A DNA stretch of 64,000 nucleotides from Chloroflexota bacterium (GCA_022826725.1 JAJDUF010000016.1:434001-498000); one strand, 5' to 3'; shown: positions 50,229 to 59,300, counted from the first letter of the stretch. The notes: generated by a model from the sequence alone, not told the origin. A program made the numbers and translations.

Positions 50229-50457
50229 GAAGCAGGCATCCGCAGGTCTACCTGTCTCCGATGAAGAGTTACGACTCGAGGGAATCCGTGCGGTTCTCCA
50301 TCGTTACGGTCCAGCTGCGGCAGCGCGCCATGCCATGCTGACGTATGAAGGACAGACCGATCACACCGCGCTTATCCGCCGCCTGCGTGATGCTGACCCC
50401 GCTAGCCTCGACGACCTTGTCGCCGAGATTCAAGGTACTGCGGCAGACGGAGCGTAA
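50215..50457 (+). CDS. Small partner (putative antitoxin) of the PIN protein
   Basis: 80 residues from GTG 50215, placed by GGAGGA at 50201. The sequence (KQASAGLPVSDEELRLEGI, RAVLHRYGPAAAARHAMLTY and RRLRDADPASLDDLVAEIQG) is mostly helical and ends acidic. No known antitoxin domain is clear. It overlaps the PIN gene and is the second gene of the pair, the reverse of the usual antitoxin-first order. Its last 56 bp overlap the 3' end of the histidine kinase gene on the other strand. Confidence 0.65.
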   Translation: MTTARKQASAGLPVSDEELRLEGIRAVLHRYGPAAAARHAMLTYEGQTDHTALIRRLRDADPASLDDLVAEIQGTAADGA

Positions 50458-52057
50458 ACCGGGCGCCAGGGTGGATGTTCTCGGCTCCGACGGTGCCTCC
50501 GTGGGCCGCGGCAATGGCCCGCACAATCGCCAGCCCCAGGCCGTTGCCCGGCCGTAACGTGGCGTTACGACCGCGGTAGAAGCGGCTGAACAGGTGGGGC
50601 AGGTCAGCCTCCGGAATGCCACTGCCATCATCCGTCACGGTGACCGTTACCCATCCCGCTTTCAGCTGCAGCGCGACCTGCACCTTCCCGCCGGCCGGAG
50701 TGAACTTGACCGCATTGTCCAGCAAGTTGCCCACCGCTTGCCGGAGTTGCCCAGCCTCGCCGCAGAGCGTCACCGGCTGCGGCGGCACCGCCAGCGCGAA
50801 GTCGAGGCCGGCTTGCTCTGCCTGCGAGGCATATAGCTCGGCCACCTCGCGGATCAAGACGACCGCGTCAACCGCGCCATGCGCCGTCTCGGCGGCGGCG
50901 GCCTCGATGCTGGAGAGGTCCAAGAGGTTGGTTGTCAAGGTCTCCAGGCGGCTGACCTGCGACTGGGCGCGCACCGTCAGCGTCTCTCGACGCTGCCGGG
51001 TTGCTTCCTGCCCCAACAGCTCCAGGTTGGTCTGGAGGGCGGTCAACGGCGTGTGCAGCTCATGGGCCGCATCGGCAACAAAGCGACGCAAGGTCAGGAC
51101 CGTGCTTTCGACGCGCTGGGCCATCTCGTTGAAAGCGGCGGCGAGCTGCCCTACCTCATCCCGACGGCTCACATCGGCGCGCGTGCCGAGGTCACCGCTT
51201 GCCATCCGTTCGGTGACGCGCGTGAGATCGAGTAGTGGTCTGGTCAAGCGGAGGCTGATGAGCCAACCGACGGCCGCGGCGAGCACTACGGCTATGACAC
51301 TGGCTACCGCCCAGACCCAAATAACACCGGTCAGCACTTCCCGGCCGATATCCGGCCCGTCCGACAACTCAAGAAAGCCGCGCAGTTCCCCTTGGGGGTC
51401 GTAGATCGGCTGGCGGAGCACCATGTCGGAGCGCGGAGCGCCCAATTGTGATTCCGGCACCAATCCAAAGCCGAGGCGGGTGGCAAGGCTTTCGCCAGCG
51501 TCCGACGAGCCGAGCTCCAGCACCTGGACCCCGCCGCGCACCACAGCCGCGCGAGATTCGGCATCTCCGCCGAGGACGATGACCTGCCGCACGACCCGTA
51601 CCTCTTCGCGCACGCTGGTGAGCGCAGAGCCGGCGACGGCAATCTCCGTGCGGAACGTGCGCTGCTCCCTGGTCGCCTCCACAACCTGAGCAAAGACGTC
51701 GGACAGCCCGCCAGCCTCAAACACCAGGGAGGTGTTTGCCAATGCCCGCACCGCCTCCGGCGCTCCGGAGTCACCCAGCACCTCGCTCTCGCGGTTCAGC
51801 AACCGTACCCTGGTCTGAGACAGGAAGGACAGGCTTTTGAGCCGACTATCCAGCGTCTCGGCCGATTGCAATGACACCAGCAGCAGGGGAACGAAGTCGT
51901 CCATCGCTTGGACGTTGGCGACGAGATAGCTCACCTCCTGGCGGCGATACGAGTCTCGCAGGATGGCTAGGAGCACACCGCCAAGCGCCAAGGCGGTGAG
52001 CAGGGCAATACCGGCATAGGTGAGCGGCAAGCGCCAGCGAATGGAACCGGGTACCAT
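50402..52057 (-). CDS. Two-component sensor histidine kinase
   Basis: 551 residues. TM1 (residues 13-33) and TM2 (243-266) frame an extracytoplasmic sensor region of about 205 residues with no recognised domain. A HAMP domain (267-320) leads to HisKA with the phospho-acceptor His332 in DAAHELHTPLT (unusual HELH, more often HELR). The HATPase domain has LLDNAVKFTPAGGKVQV (N box), VTDDGSGIPEADLPHLFSRF (G1) and NGLGLAIVRAIAAAHGG (G2). It pairs with the regulator at 52142. Its 3' end overlaps the antitoxin-like gene on the opposite strand. The signal is unknown. Confidence 0.93.
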   Translation of the reverse strand: MVPGSIRWRLPLTYAGIALLTALALGGVLLAILRDSYRRQEVSYLVANVQAMDDFVPLLLVSLQSAETLDSRLKSLSFLSQTRVRLLNRESEVLGDSGAPEAVRALANTSLVFEAGGLSDVFAQVVEATREQRTFRTEIAVAGSALTSVREEVRVVRQVIVLGGDAESRAAVVRGGVQVLELGSSDAGESLATRLGFGLVPESQLGAPRSDMVLRQPIYDPQGELRGFLELSDGPDIGREVLTGVIWVWAVASVIAVVLAAAVGWLISLRLTRPLLDLTRVTERMASGDLGTRADVSRRDEVGQLAAAFNEMAQRVESTVLTLRRFVADAAHELHTPLTALQTNLELLGQEATRQRRETLTVRAQSQVSRLETLTTNLLDLSSIEAAAAETAHGAVDAVVLIREVAELYASQAEQAGLDFALAVPPQPVTLCGEAGQLRQAVGNLLDNAVKFTPAGGKVQVALQLKAGWVTVTVTDDGSGIPEADLPHLFSRFYRGRNATLRPGNGLGLAIVRAIAAAHGGTVGAENIHPGARFTLRLPQYLESRRQGRRG

Positions 52058-52141
52058 GACGTTTTTCTTAGCCTCCTCCGGGCCGCTCCCGGCAGGTGCG
52101 TGGGCCTGGATTCCCGCGCCAGCGGGAATAACGGCGGCGGA

Positions 52142-52840
52142 CTAGCCGACCAGCCGGTAGCCGGTGCCGGGTACGGTGAGGATGAGTGCCGGGTGGCCGG
52201 GATCACGCTCGACCTTCTCCCGCAACCGGCGCACGTGGACGTTGACGGTGCGCTGGCTCTCGACCTCGGCGCTGTAACCCCAGACCGCATCCAAGATTTG
52301 AGCGCGACTGAGCGCTTGGCCAGGATGCTGCGCCAGATACACTAACAGCCGGAACTCGGTAGGTGTCAGGTTGACCAAGTGCCGCCCACGCCACACCTGC
52401 GCTCGACTGCGATCAATCATGAGATCGCCAGCGTAGAGCACCTCGGCACCGGCGACGGATAGCTCGCCATAGGCGCGGCGCAATAGTGCCCGGACCCGCG
52501 AAAGCAACTCACTTAGGCTGTACGGTTTCGTGACATAGTCATCGGCGCCCATCTCCAGCCCGAGCACCTTCGCCGTCTCGTCTCGCCGGACGGTCAACAT
52601 CAGAATCGGTTGGCGCAGCTTAAGCTCGCGGAGCTGCCGGCAGAAGTCGAATCCCGAACCGTCGGGCAAACGCACGTCGAGGATGATGAGCTGCACCCGG
52701 CCGCTTTGCGCGTAGGCGATGCCAGCGGCCCCGGAGGAGCGCCAGATCACCTCATAGCCTTCCTGCTCCAGCCCGTCTTGCAAGCTCGTGGCTACCGCCG
52801 AGTCGTCCTCGATCACGAGAATGCGCGTGGATTGATTCAT
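52142..52840 (-). CDS. OmpR-family response regulator
   Basis: 232 residues. The receiver domain (1-120) has the acidic pair EDD at 11-13, phospho-acceptor Asp55 (IILDVRLPDGSG), Thr83 and Lys105 (DDYVTKPYS). A winged-helix DNA-binding domain follows (LVNLTPTEFRLLVYLAQHPG, ALSRAQILDAVWGYSAEVES and QRTVNVHVRRLREKVERDPG). It should be phosphorylated by the kinase 84 bp downstream and regulate transcription. Targets are not evident. Confidence 0.94.
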   Translation of the reverse strand: MNQSTRILVIEDDSAVATSLQDGLEQEGYEVIWRSSGAAGIAYAQSGRVQLIILDVRLPDGSGFDFCRQLRELKLRQPILMLTVRRDETAKVLGLEMGADDYVTKPYSLSELLSRVRALLRRAYGELSVAGAEVLYAGDLMIDRSRAQVWRGRHLVNLTPTEFRLLVYLAQHPGQALSRAQILDAVWGYSAEVESQRTVNVHVRRLREKVERDPGHPALILTVPGTGYRLVG

Positions 52841-53034
52841 GGCTGCACATGCGCTAAAACGACGACTACACTAGGTAGAGAATCCAGGTGTTGCCTCAAC
52901 TCAGATCGCTCGGCAGAAGCACCTTCTCTGCCAAGAGTATAGACCGTCCTCATGGGCCGGGGCGGGACCTACCGACAGGCGATTATGCGGTGGGGTAGAG
53001 TGATCACCTGAAGCCGGGACTCGGGCCGGAGTAG

Positions 53035-53964
53035 CTAAGAAGCAGTGGTGGCAGAGGAGGCCGCGTGGTGGGTTTCCAACGGCTCCACATGCACCACCAG
53101 CTCCGTAGCCGGCAGTGCTGCGCGGACGGCCTGCTCGATCTTGGTGGCACGCCGGTGCGCCTCGTGGACGCTGTGCTCGCCAGGGACCAAGACGTGGACA
53201 TCCGCGAACTGGCGCGCGCCGCTGCGCCGTGTGCGTAGCTCGTGGAAGGTCATCCCCGGCTCCAGGCAGTCCTCAATCGCTTGGGCGATCACCGCCGTAT
53301 CCGACGGGGGCAAGGCCATGTCCATCAGCCCCTGGAAGGAGCGCCAGAGCAGGCGTCCCCCGGTACGCAAGATATGGAGGCCGACTGCTAGGGCCAAGAG
53401 CGGGTCCAGCCAGGTGAGGCCGGTCAGGAGCACCAGCCCCAGCCCGGCGACTACCCCCACGGTTGTCCAGACATCGGTCAGCAGATGCTGGGCCTCCGCC
53501 TCCAGCGCGATAGAGCGGCTCCGGCGGGCAACGCGCCGGAGCACCTGTGACACGGCCAAGTTAATGGCCGCCGCACCGAGCGAGAGTGCCAGGCCGGTAC
53601 CGAGCGACGTCAGTGGCGCAGGATGGAAGAGGCGGGAGCCGGCCGCAACGAGGATGCCACCACCCGCGAGCAGGATCAGCACTCCTTCAATACCGCTGGC
53701 AAAGTACTCGATCTTGCTGTGACCATAGGTGTGCTCGCGGTCGGGCGGATGCGCCGCATACCACAACGCGAACAGCGCCATCAGCGCTGTGGCGAGGTTG
53801 ACGAGCGATTCGCCGGCATCGGAGAGCAGCCCCACCGATCCCGTGAGCCGGACGGCCGTGAGTTTCAGGGCAATCGTAACCAGGGCCGCAGCCACGGAGA
53901 GCAAGGCCCACCGCGGGAGCGGCATACCACGAGTACTGTCAGCCGCCGCACTATGCCCTTGCAT
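53035..53964 (-). CDS. Cation diffusion facilitator (CDF) metal exporter
   Basis: About 309 residues from ATG 53964; a TTG at 54003 is also in frame. Six hydrophobic helices lead to a cytoplasmic domain. Metal site Asp in TM2 (GLLSDAGESLVNLATA) and His/Asp in TM5 (AQHLLTDVWTTVGVV) fit CDF site A. The His-rich loop of Zn transporters is short (HPPDREHTYGHSKIEYF). The C-terminal domain (MTFHELRTRRSGARQFADVH) is the typical dimer domain. It likely exports Zn, Fe, Mn or Co. Its 5' region is AT-rich (53965-54112). Confidence 0.92.
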   Translation of the reverse strand: MQGHSAAADSTRGMPLPRWALLSVAAALVTIALKLTAVRLTGSVGLLSDAGESLVNLATALMALFALWYAAHPPDREHTYGHSKIEYFASGIEGVLILLAGGGILVAAGSRLFHPAPLTSLGTGLALSLGAAAINLAVSQVLRRVARRSRSIALEAEAQHLLTDVWTTVGVVAGLGLVLLTGLTWLDPLLALAVGLHILRTGGRLLWRSFQGLMDMALPPSDTAVIAQAIEDCLEPGMTFHELRTRRSGARQFADVHVLVPGEHSVHEAHRRATKIEQAVRAALPATELVVHVEPLETHHAASSATTAS

Positions 53965-54112
53965 TGGGTCATATCGCTCTCTTTCTGTGCTATAGCGTAC
54001 CAAAAATCACCCAAAGGCGGCTATATCCACACAGAAAATATTAATGCAAAGTAATAGCAACTGCGTTATGGTGATACCGCTGACGTGCGGGGCGGCGAGC
54101 CTGCGCGGTGCG

Positions 54113-55231
54113 CTAGGGGAAGGTGATGCCGAGCTTGATGAACTGCTCGGGGTGCCGGTCAATAGCGGCGTAGGCGGCGGCGCTTTCATCGAACGGCACA
54201 ACCGGCGAGACAATCCCCTCCGTCCGCACGCGACCGTTGAGGAGCCAGCGTAGCCCCAGGTCGGCGAGGCGGTGCAGGTCCCAGGCCGGATAATCGCGTG
54301 CCGGTAGGCTCTCGGCGCGCACCGATACCAGCGTGAGCTGGTTGAGGTGGAACTCGTAGCCCAGGTGAACACCGCTGGCATCGCGGCCATAGAACGAGAT
54401 GACGCAGACGGTGCCGCCGAAACGGGTGGCGCGAATGGCCTCGTGCAGCGCAGCGGGATTGCCGCTGACCTCGACCGCGACATCCACCCCGCGTTGTCCC
54501 CATTGCGTCGGCCGGTCGGTGTAGCCGCCCACGACGTGCGGAAACGGCGCGGCCGGCTCGTGCTGCCGGCTCGCCGGGACAGTCAATTCGCGGATGGCTT
54601 GCCCCACGTCGCCGGCCAGCGGGTCAAGGGTAGCATCGGCGCCGAGCGCCAGCGCGAGGTCACGCCGCGCCTTGATCGGGTCCACTGCGATCACTTGATC
54701 GGCACCGGCCAGGCGGGCCAGCTGCACGGCCATTTGACCGATGGCGCCCAGCCCGAACACCGCTACGCGGTCGCCCAACCGGACGTTGCCCTCACGCAGT
54801 GGCAAGGCCATGACCAGCGGATCGAGGCAGACGGCCGCCGGCGGCGTCAGGCCAGCCGGCAGCAGGTCCACGCGGCCGGCCTCGACCGTGTGCGTCTCGC
54901 GGATGGGCAGGTGTCCGAAGACCCGATCACCCACACTGAACTCGGTCACGGCCGCGCCCACCTCCGTCACGACGCCGATAGCCATGTTGCCCAAGGGGGC
55001 CGGGCGAAAGGTCTGCTCCGCTCCCGGTGAGAGGAGCACGGGCATAAAGCAGCCCCACGCCGCGTCATAGCGCCGGCCAGTGTGCCCGGCACGGTAACTC
55101 ACCATCTCGGTACCGTGTTTGGGCGCGGCGAACTCGGTGCGGATGCGAATCTGCGTATCCCCCAGCGGCGGCTCGGCGTACTCGCGGAAGCCCGGCGTGC
55201 GGGGGGCGACGGTGACTAGCTCGCGCGGCAT
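54113..55231 (-). CDS. Medium-chain dehydrogenase/reductase, zinc-alcohol-dehydrogenase-like
   Basis: 372 residues. The GroES-like N-terminal part (FREYAEPPLGDTQIRIRTEF then GVVTEVGAAVTEFSVGDRVF) is followed by the Rossmann domain with GDRVAVFGLGAIGQMAVQLA and GADQVIAVDPIKARRDLALA. Typical catalytic-zinc ligands (Cys, His-Glu) are not clearly present: the region around AAPKHGTEMVSYRAG lacks a Cys, so this may be a zinc-less MDR. The function is probably NAD(P)-dependent oxidation of an alcohol or reduction of a ketone. The gene stands alone. Confidence 0.82.
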   Translation of the reverse strand: MPRELVTVAPRTPGFREYAEPPLGDTQIRIRTEFAAPKHGTEMVSYRAGHTGRRYDAAWGCFMPVLLSPGAEQTFRPAPLGNMAIGVVTEVGAAVTEFSVGDRVFGHLPIRETHTVEAGRVDLLPAGLTPPAAVCLDPLVMALPLREGNVRLGDRVAVFGLGAIGQMAVQLARLAGADQVIAVDPIKARRDLALALGADATLDPLAGDVGQAIRELTVPASRQHEPAAPFPHVVGGYTDRPTQWGQRGVDVAVEVSGNPAALHEAIRATRFGGTVCVISFYGRDASGVHLGYEFHLNQLTLVSVRAESLPARDYPAWDLHRLADLGLRWLLNGRVRTEGIVSPVVPFDESAAAYAAIDRHPEQFIKLGITFP

Positions 55232-55419
55232 CGGTTCCTACTCTCCAGCTGCGTGTCTGCCGACGATGGTGCCATATGCGCGATCTGCGGTGCGCCGGAC
55301 CGCCAAGGAACCTACGCTCGTCGCCACCTGCAGCACGGTCGCCGGCGCGTGCGGTCGTCTGTTCAACCACCGATACAGCTTATACTGAAAGTAGAGACAC
55401 GCACGGATGCGGAGGCAGG

Positions 55420-56844
55420 ATGCTCCCGATTGGCGACGAGAACCTCGGCCGGCGGCGGCGACCGTTTGTCAACTATGCGCTGATCGGGACGTGCATTGCG
55501 GTCTTTGCGCTACAAGGGCTGGCGTCGGGCGATTCGGAGGCCTTCGTCCGTACCTGGGGGCTGGTACCAGCGCGATTGCTGGACGACGGACCGTTCGCCG
55601 CGTACACGCTCATCACCCACATGTTCCTCCACGGCAACCTCCTCCACATCGGCGGCAACATGCTCTTCCTCTGGGTGTTCGGTGACAACATCGAGGATGA
55701 GTTCGGGCATATCCCCTACTTGCTGTTCTATCTGGGTACCGGTGTCCTCGCCGGCCTGGCGTCGGTGGCGCTGCGCTCCACGTCCGACGTGCCGGGGATC
55801 GGGGCGTCGGGGGCCATCTCCGGGGTGCTCGGCGCATACCTGGTGTTGTTCCCGCTCAACGAGATTCGTGTGATTATTCTGCATCCCTTCACCGTGCTGC
55901 TCTGGCTCGGCTCGATCTTTCTGCAAAATCGCCCGGAACTCCCCAAGATCGGTATAGCGGCGCTCTACGTGCTGCTGTTCTACGTCATCTACAACTTCAT
56001 GGGGGCGCTCATGGGCATCATCAGTCCTTCCAGAGTGGACTCGGTGGCCCATTTGGGCGGCTTTCTGGGAGGGTATCTCATCGTGCTCATCCTGCGGAGG
56101 CGTTTCGGTCTGTGGCCGGATACGACGATGGAGACCGATGGGCCAACTGCGTCCTTACGCACCGGGATGACCGACCGCCGGGCCGAAGCGGAGCGGTTAC
56201 AGGCAGTGGGTAACTGGGCGGAAGCACGCGAGACACTGGAAGCTGCACTGAAACAGGATGAGTTGAGTGAGGATGTACGTAGCAGCGTCTCTGCACACCT
56301 CCAACTGGCCGAAGTCTTGGCACAGCAAGGAGAGTTAGAAGTTGCCGCAGAGCACGTCGCTGCCGGGCGAGCATTAGCCCAGGCGCACGAGTACGGTGAC
56401 TTGGTGGCGCACGCCGACCTCGCGGCCGGGCACGTGGCACGTCAAGCAAACGATGCCGCCGGTGCCGAGCGGCTCCTGCAGCAGGCGCTCGCGTGGGCAC
56501 GCGCCGAGACCATCCACGTCCTTCCGGCGGCGCAAATCGTGCTGGCGGCCGCCGAGCTTGCCGACCGGCTGAGGCCGGCCGAGCAAGGACTGGCGCTGCG
56601 CCGCGAGGCGGTGCAAATGCTCATTCAGGCCCGCGACCGGCGCAGCGCGGTTGACGTATTAATAGAGATCGGCGCGCGGCTAGCTGCGGCGGGAGATACG
56701 GCCGGCGCCTATGCCGCTCGGCGCGAAGGGTTGCGCCACGCGCGAGCAATCTACTATCTTGATGCCGTCGAACGCCTGAATGCGGAGCTAACGGCGCGCC
56801 AGGCGAGTTCCAACCGCGAACCGCCGGAAGACCGGCGAGGGTAG
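55420..56844 (+). CDS. Rhomboid-family intramembrane serine protease with C-terminal TPR-like region
   Basis: 474 residues from ATG 55420 (GGAGGCAGG upstream). The membrane part (about residues 14-228) has six to seven helices with the family loop THMFLHGNLLHIGGNMLFLW, catalytic Ser130 in GIGASGAISGVLG and catalytic His211 in DSVAHLGGFLGG. From about residue 255 to the end there is a soluble, helical region with repeated Ala/Glu-rich units (GNWAEARETLEAALKQDELS, VLAQQGELEVAAEHVAAGRA and so on) that looks like tetratricopeptide repeats. It cuts membrane proteins in the bilayer; the TPR arm may hold partners. Confidence 0.88.
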   Translation: MLPIGDENLGRRRRPFVNYALIGTCIAVFALQGLASGDSEAFVRTWGLVPARLLDDGPFAAYTLITHMFLHGNLLHIGGNMLFLWVFGDNIEDEFGHIPYLLFYLGTGVLAGLASVALRSTSDVPGIGASGAISGVLGAYLVLFPLNEIRVIILHPFTVLLWLGSIFLQNRPELPKIGIAALYVLLFYVIYNFMGALMGIISPSRVDSVAHLGGFLGGYLIVLILRRRFGLWPDTTMETDGPTASLRTGMTDRRAEAERLQAVGNWAEARETLEAALKQDELSEDVRSSVSAHLQLAEVLAQQGELEVAAEHVAAGRALAQAHEYGDLVAHADLAAGHVARQANDAAGAERLLQQALAWARAETIHVLPAAQIVLAAAELADRLRPAEQGLALRREAVQMLIQARDRRSAVDVLIEIGARLAAAGDTAGAYAARREGLRHARAIYYLDAVERLNAELTARQASSNREPPEDRRG

Positions 56845-56875
56845 CGGTCATCTCGGAGGAGCGAGGTATAGCGCG

Positions 56876-57574
56876 ATGGAACAGTCATCTCAGCGGTACT
56901 CTGCCCCCTTTGTGGTCGTCGCCGCGGTGTTTGCAACGACGCTCGTCGTCTCCAACATCATCGCCGTGAAGATAGCGGGGTTCGCCGGGCTAACCATCTC
57001 CGTGTCTTTCGTCCTCTTTCCAATCAGTTATATCTTCGGTGACATCCTCACCGAGGTCTACGGCTATGCCGCCGCGCGCCGGGTCATATGGCTCGGCTTC
57101 GCCTGCAATGTATTGGCGGTCATTGCTATTTGGTTGGGCCAAATCCTCCCATCGGCCTCCTTCTGGGAGAATCAGGCGGCCTACGAAACCATCCTCGGCG
57201 CCACGCCGCGGCTCTTGGTCGCTTCATTTATTGCGTACCTGTGCGGCGAATTCTTGAACTCCTTTGTCCTGGCAAAGCTGAAGATCGCCACCGCCGGCCG
57301 CTGGCTTTGGCTACGGACGATCACCTCCACGGTAGTCGGCCAGGGCGTGGACAGCGCCGTCTTCTACACGTTGGCCTTCGCCATGCTGCCGGTCATTGGT
57401 GGAATTATGTCCGGAGGCGACCTCATCGTGACATTTGTCACCGCATGGCTCCTCAAGTCGGTGTACGAGGCAGCGGCGACACCGCTGACCTATGTCGCCG
57501 TGAGTTACCTCAAGCGGCTGGAGGGGGTTGACGCCTACGACCGCGACACCAACTTCAACCCGCTCTCCGTGTAG
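56876..57574 (+). CDS. Queuosine precursor transporter (YhhQ/QPTR, DUF165)
   Basis: 232 residues with six helices. The family signature (VVSNIIAVKI, SFVLFPISYIFGDILTEVYG and ARRVIWLGFACNVLAVI) is clear, as are TITSTVVGQGVDSAVFYTLA and TAWLLKSVYEAAATPLTYV. YhhQ proteins import preQ0/preQ1, so the cell can salvage the base inserted into tRNA before QueA acts. GGAGGAGCG lies before the ATG. It begins 31 bp after the rhomboid gene. No preQ1 riboswitch is seen in the short leader. Confidence 0.92.
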   Translation: MEQSSQRYSAPFVVVAAVFATTLVVSNIIAVKIAGFAGLTISVSFVLFPISYIFGDILTEVYGYAAARRVIWLGFACNVLAVIAIWLGQILPSASFWENQAAYETILGATPRLLVASFIAYLCGEFLNSFVLAKLKIATAGRWLWLRTITSTVVGQGVDSAVFYTLAFAMLPVIGGIMSGGDLIVTFVTAWLLKSVYEAAATPLTYVAVSYLKRLEGVDAYDRDTNFNPLSV

Positions 57575-57606
57575 CCAACCACCGTCTTGTGAGGAGTAGA
57601 GTTGAG

Positions 57607-58434
57607 GTGGTGGGGAAACTGGCACTCGTCGGCGGCGGCTTCATGGGTGAGGCGATTCTCTCGCGCCTCATCACCGCCGGTGTGGTGGCGCCGAGCGCCG
57701 TGTCCGTGGGCGAGCCGGTCGCCGAGCGTCGCGAGACGCTGACCCGGCAGTACCAGATCCAGGCAGTCGCAGACAACCACGCAGCGGTCGCGGATGCAGC
57801 CGTCGTGCTGCTGGCCATCAAGCCCCAGCAGACCGAATCGGTGCTGGCGTCGCTGCGCGGCAGCCTCGGCCCCGACACTCTGGTCGTCTCGATTATCGCC
57901 GGGACGGCGCTCACGGCCCTGATCACCGCCCTCGATCACCAACAGGTGGTGCGCGCGATGCCGAACACGCCGGCGGCGGTTGGGGAGGCCATGACTGTCT
58001 GGACCACGACGCCCGCAGTCTCGGCGGCGCAATTGGCCACGGTGCGGGCAATCTTCCAGTCTATCGGCCGTGAAATCCAGGTGGACGGGGACCGGTACGT
58101 AGATATGGCTACGGCCGTCAACGGGAGCGGACCGGGCTACGTCTTCCTCGTGATCGAGGCGTTGATAGACGCGGCGGTGCAACTCGGCTTGGCGCGCCCG
58201 GCCGCGCACGAGCTAGTCGTTCAGACGGTGCTAGGCTCGGCGGCGTTGGCGCGAGATACCGGAGAGCATCCGGCCGAACTGCGTAATCGGGTGACGACTC
58301 CCGGGGGGACGACGGCGGCCGGTCTGCTGGCAATGGAAGAGGGCGGCCTCCGCGCGGCGCTGGCACACGGGGTCAGCGCCGCCTACGAGCGCAGCGTGGC
58401 GTTGGGCGCCGGCGCCCAACCCGGCTCCCGGTAA
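57607..58434 (+). CDS. proC: Pyrroline-5-carboxylate reductase
   Basis: About 275 residues; start set at GTG 57607 with GAGGAG upstream, though GTG 57610 is as good. ProC makes proline from pyrroline-5-carboxylate with NAD(P)H. Seen: GGGFMGEAILSRLITAG (Rossmann), VLLAIKPQQTESVLAS, VRAMPNTPAAVGEAMT, NGSGPGYVFLVIEALIDAAV and TTPGGTTAAGLLAMEEGGL. It follows the YhhQ-type gene by 32 bp and precedes the ftsE cluster by 126 bp. Confidence 0.94.
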   Translation: MVGKLALVGGGFMGEAILSRLITAGVVAPSAVSVGEPVAERRETLTRQYQIQAVADNHAAVADAAVVLLAIKPQQTESVLASLRGSLGPDTLVVSIIAGTALTALITALDHQQVVRAMPNTPAAVGEAMTVWTTTPAVSAAQLATVRAIFQSIGREIQVDGDRYVDMATAVNGSGPGYVFLVIEALIDAAVQLGLARPAAHELVVQTVLGSAALARDTGEHPAELRNRVTTPGGTTAAGLLAMEEGGLRAALAHGVSAAYERSVALGAGAQPGSR

Positions 58435-58560
58435 GGGGCGTGGCATTCCTCTACCGTCCCGGCGGGCAGCACCGACTGCTGAAGCTCGGCCGCCGCTGGT
58501 ATACTGCCGGGCTGGGTACTATCGGTACTACCTGATAGCGCAGCTCACCGGTGCATTACC

Positions 58561-59238
58561 GTGATCGTCCTGCATCACGTGTCCAAGATCTACGCTAACG
58601 GGGCTACGGCGCTCACTGACGTGAGTCTGGAGATCCCCGACCGGGACTTTGTCTTTCTCGTCGGGCCATCGGGGGCCGGGAAATCCACCTTCATTCGCCT
58701 CCTGATCCGGGAAGAACTGCCAACATCCGGGCGCGTTTTTGTCGAGGGGCAGGATATTGCTCGCCTCCGCAACGGAGCAGTTCCTTATTTGCGTCGGAAG
58801 GTGAGCGTGATCTTTCAGGATTTTCGTCTGCTGCCGGAGATGACGGTTTTCGAGAACGTGGCCTTTGCCCTGCGCGTAGCGGGGTATAAGCGCAAGCAGA
58901 TTGATGAACGTGTAACGGAGACGCTCGAGCTTGTCAAGATGGACAACTACCGGGACCGCTTCCCCTATCAACTATCGGGGGGTGAGCAGCAGCGCGTGGC
59001 TATCGCGCGGGCAATCGTCCACAAGCCACCGGTCCTGGTGGCCGACGAGCCGACCGGTAATCTCGACCCGGACACGGCGGCCGAAACGGTGCAGCTCTTA
59101 GTACGGATCAATGCATTGGGCACAACGCTGCTGATGGCCACGCACAACCGCGACCTGGTAGACACGATGCAGCGCCGGGTGGTAGCCCTGGAGGCTGGTC
59201 GGATCGTCCGTGACGAGCAGCGCGCCGGCTACGCCTAG
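58561..59238 (+). CDS. ftsE: Cell division ABC ATPase FtsE
   Basis: 225 residues from GTG 58561; no clear ribosome site. Walker A GPSGAGKSTFIRL, Q loop VSVIFQDFRLLPEMTVFENV, signature LSGGEQQRVAIARAI, Walker B VLVADEP, D loop GNLDPDTA and H loop ATHNRDLV are all standard. FtsE couples ATP use to FtsX and the murein hydrolase at the septum. The sequence MIVLHHVSKIY at the start is typical. A TATACT box lies about 65 bases upstream and could be the promoter. Confidence 0.95.
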   Translation: MIVLHHVSKIYANGATALTDVSLEIPDRDFVFLVGPSGAGKSTFIRLLIREELPTSGRVFVEGQDIARLRNGAVPYLRRKVSVIFQDFRLLPEMTVFENVAFALRVAGYKRKQIDERVTETLELVKMDNYRDRFPYQLSGGEQQRVAIARAIVHKPPVLVADEPTGNLDPDTAAETVQLLVRINALGTTLLMATHNRDLVDTMQRRVVALEAGRIVRDEQRAGYA

Positions 59239-59300
59239 CCGCAGCGCGGCGCTTCCCCAGGCGGCCCGGTCGGGCCGATGCACGTGAACGGAATCAGCGC

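Noticed and set aside
56845-56875. preQ1 riboswitch before the queuosine precursor transporter
   Set aside because: The gap is only 31 bp and has no preQ1 pseudoknot sequence.
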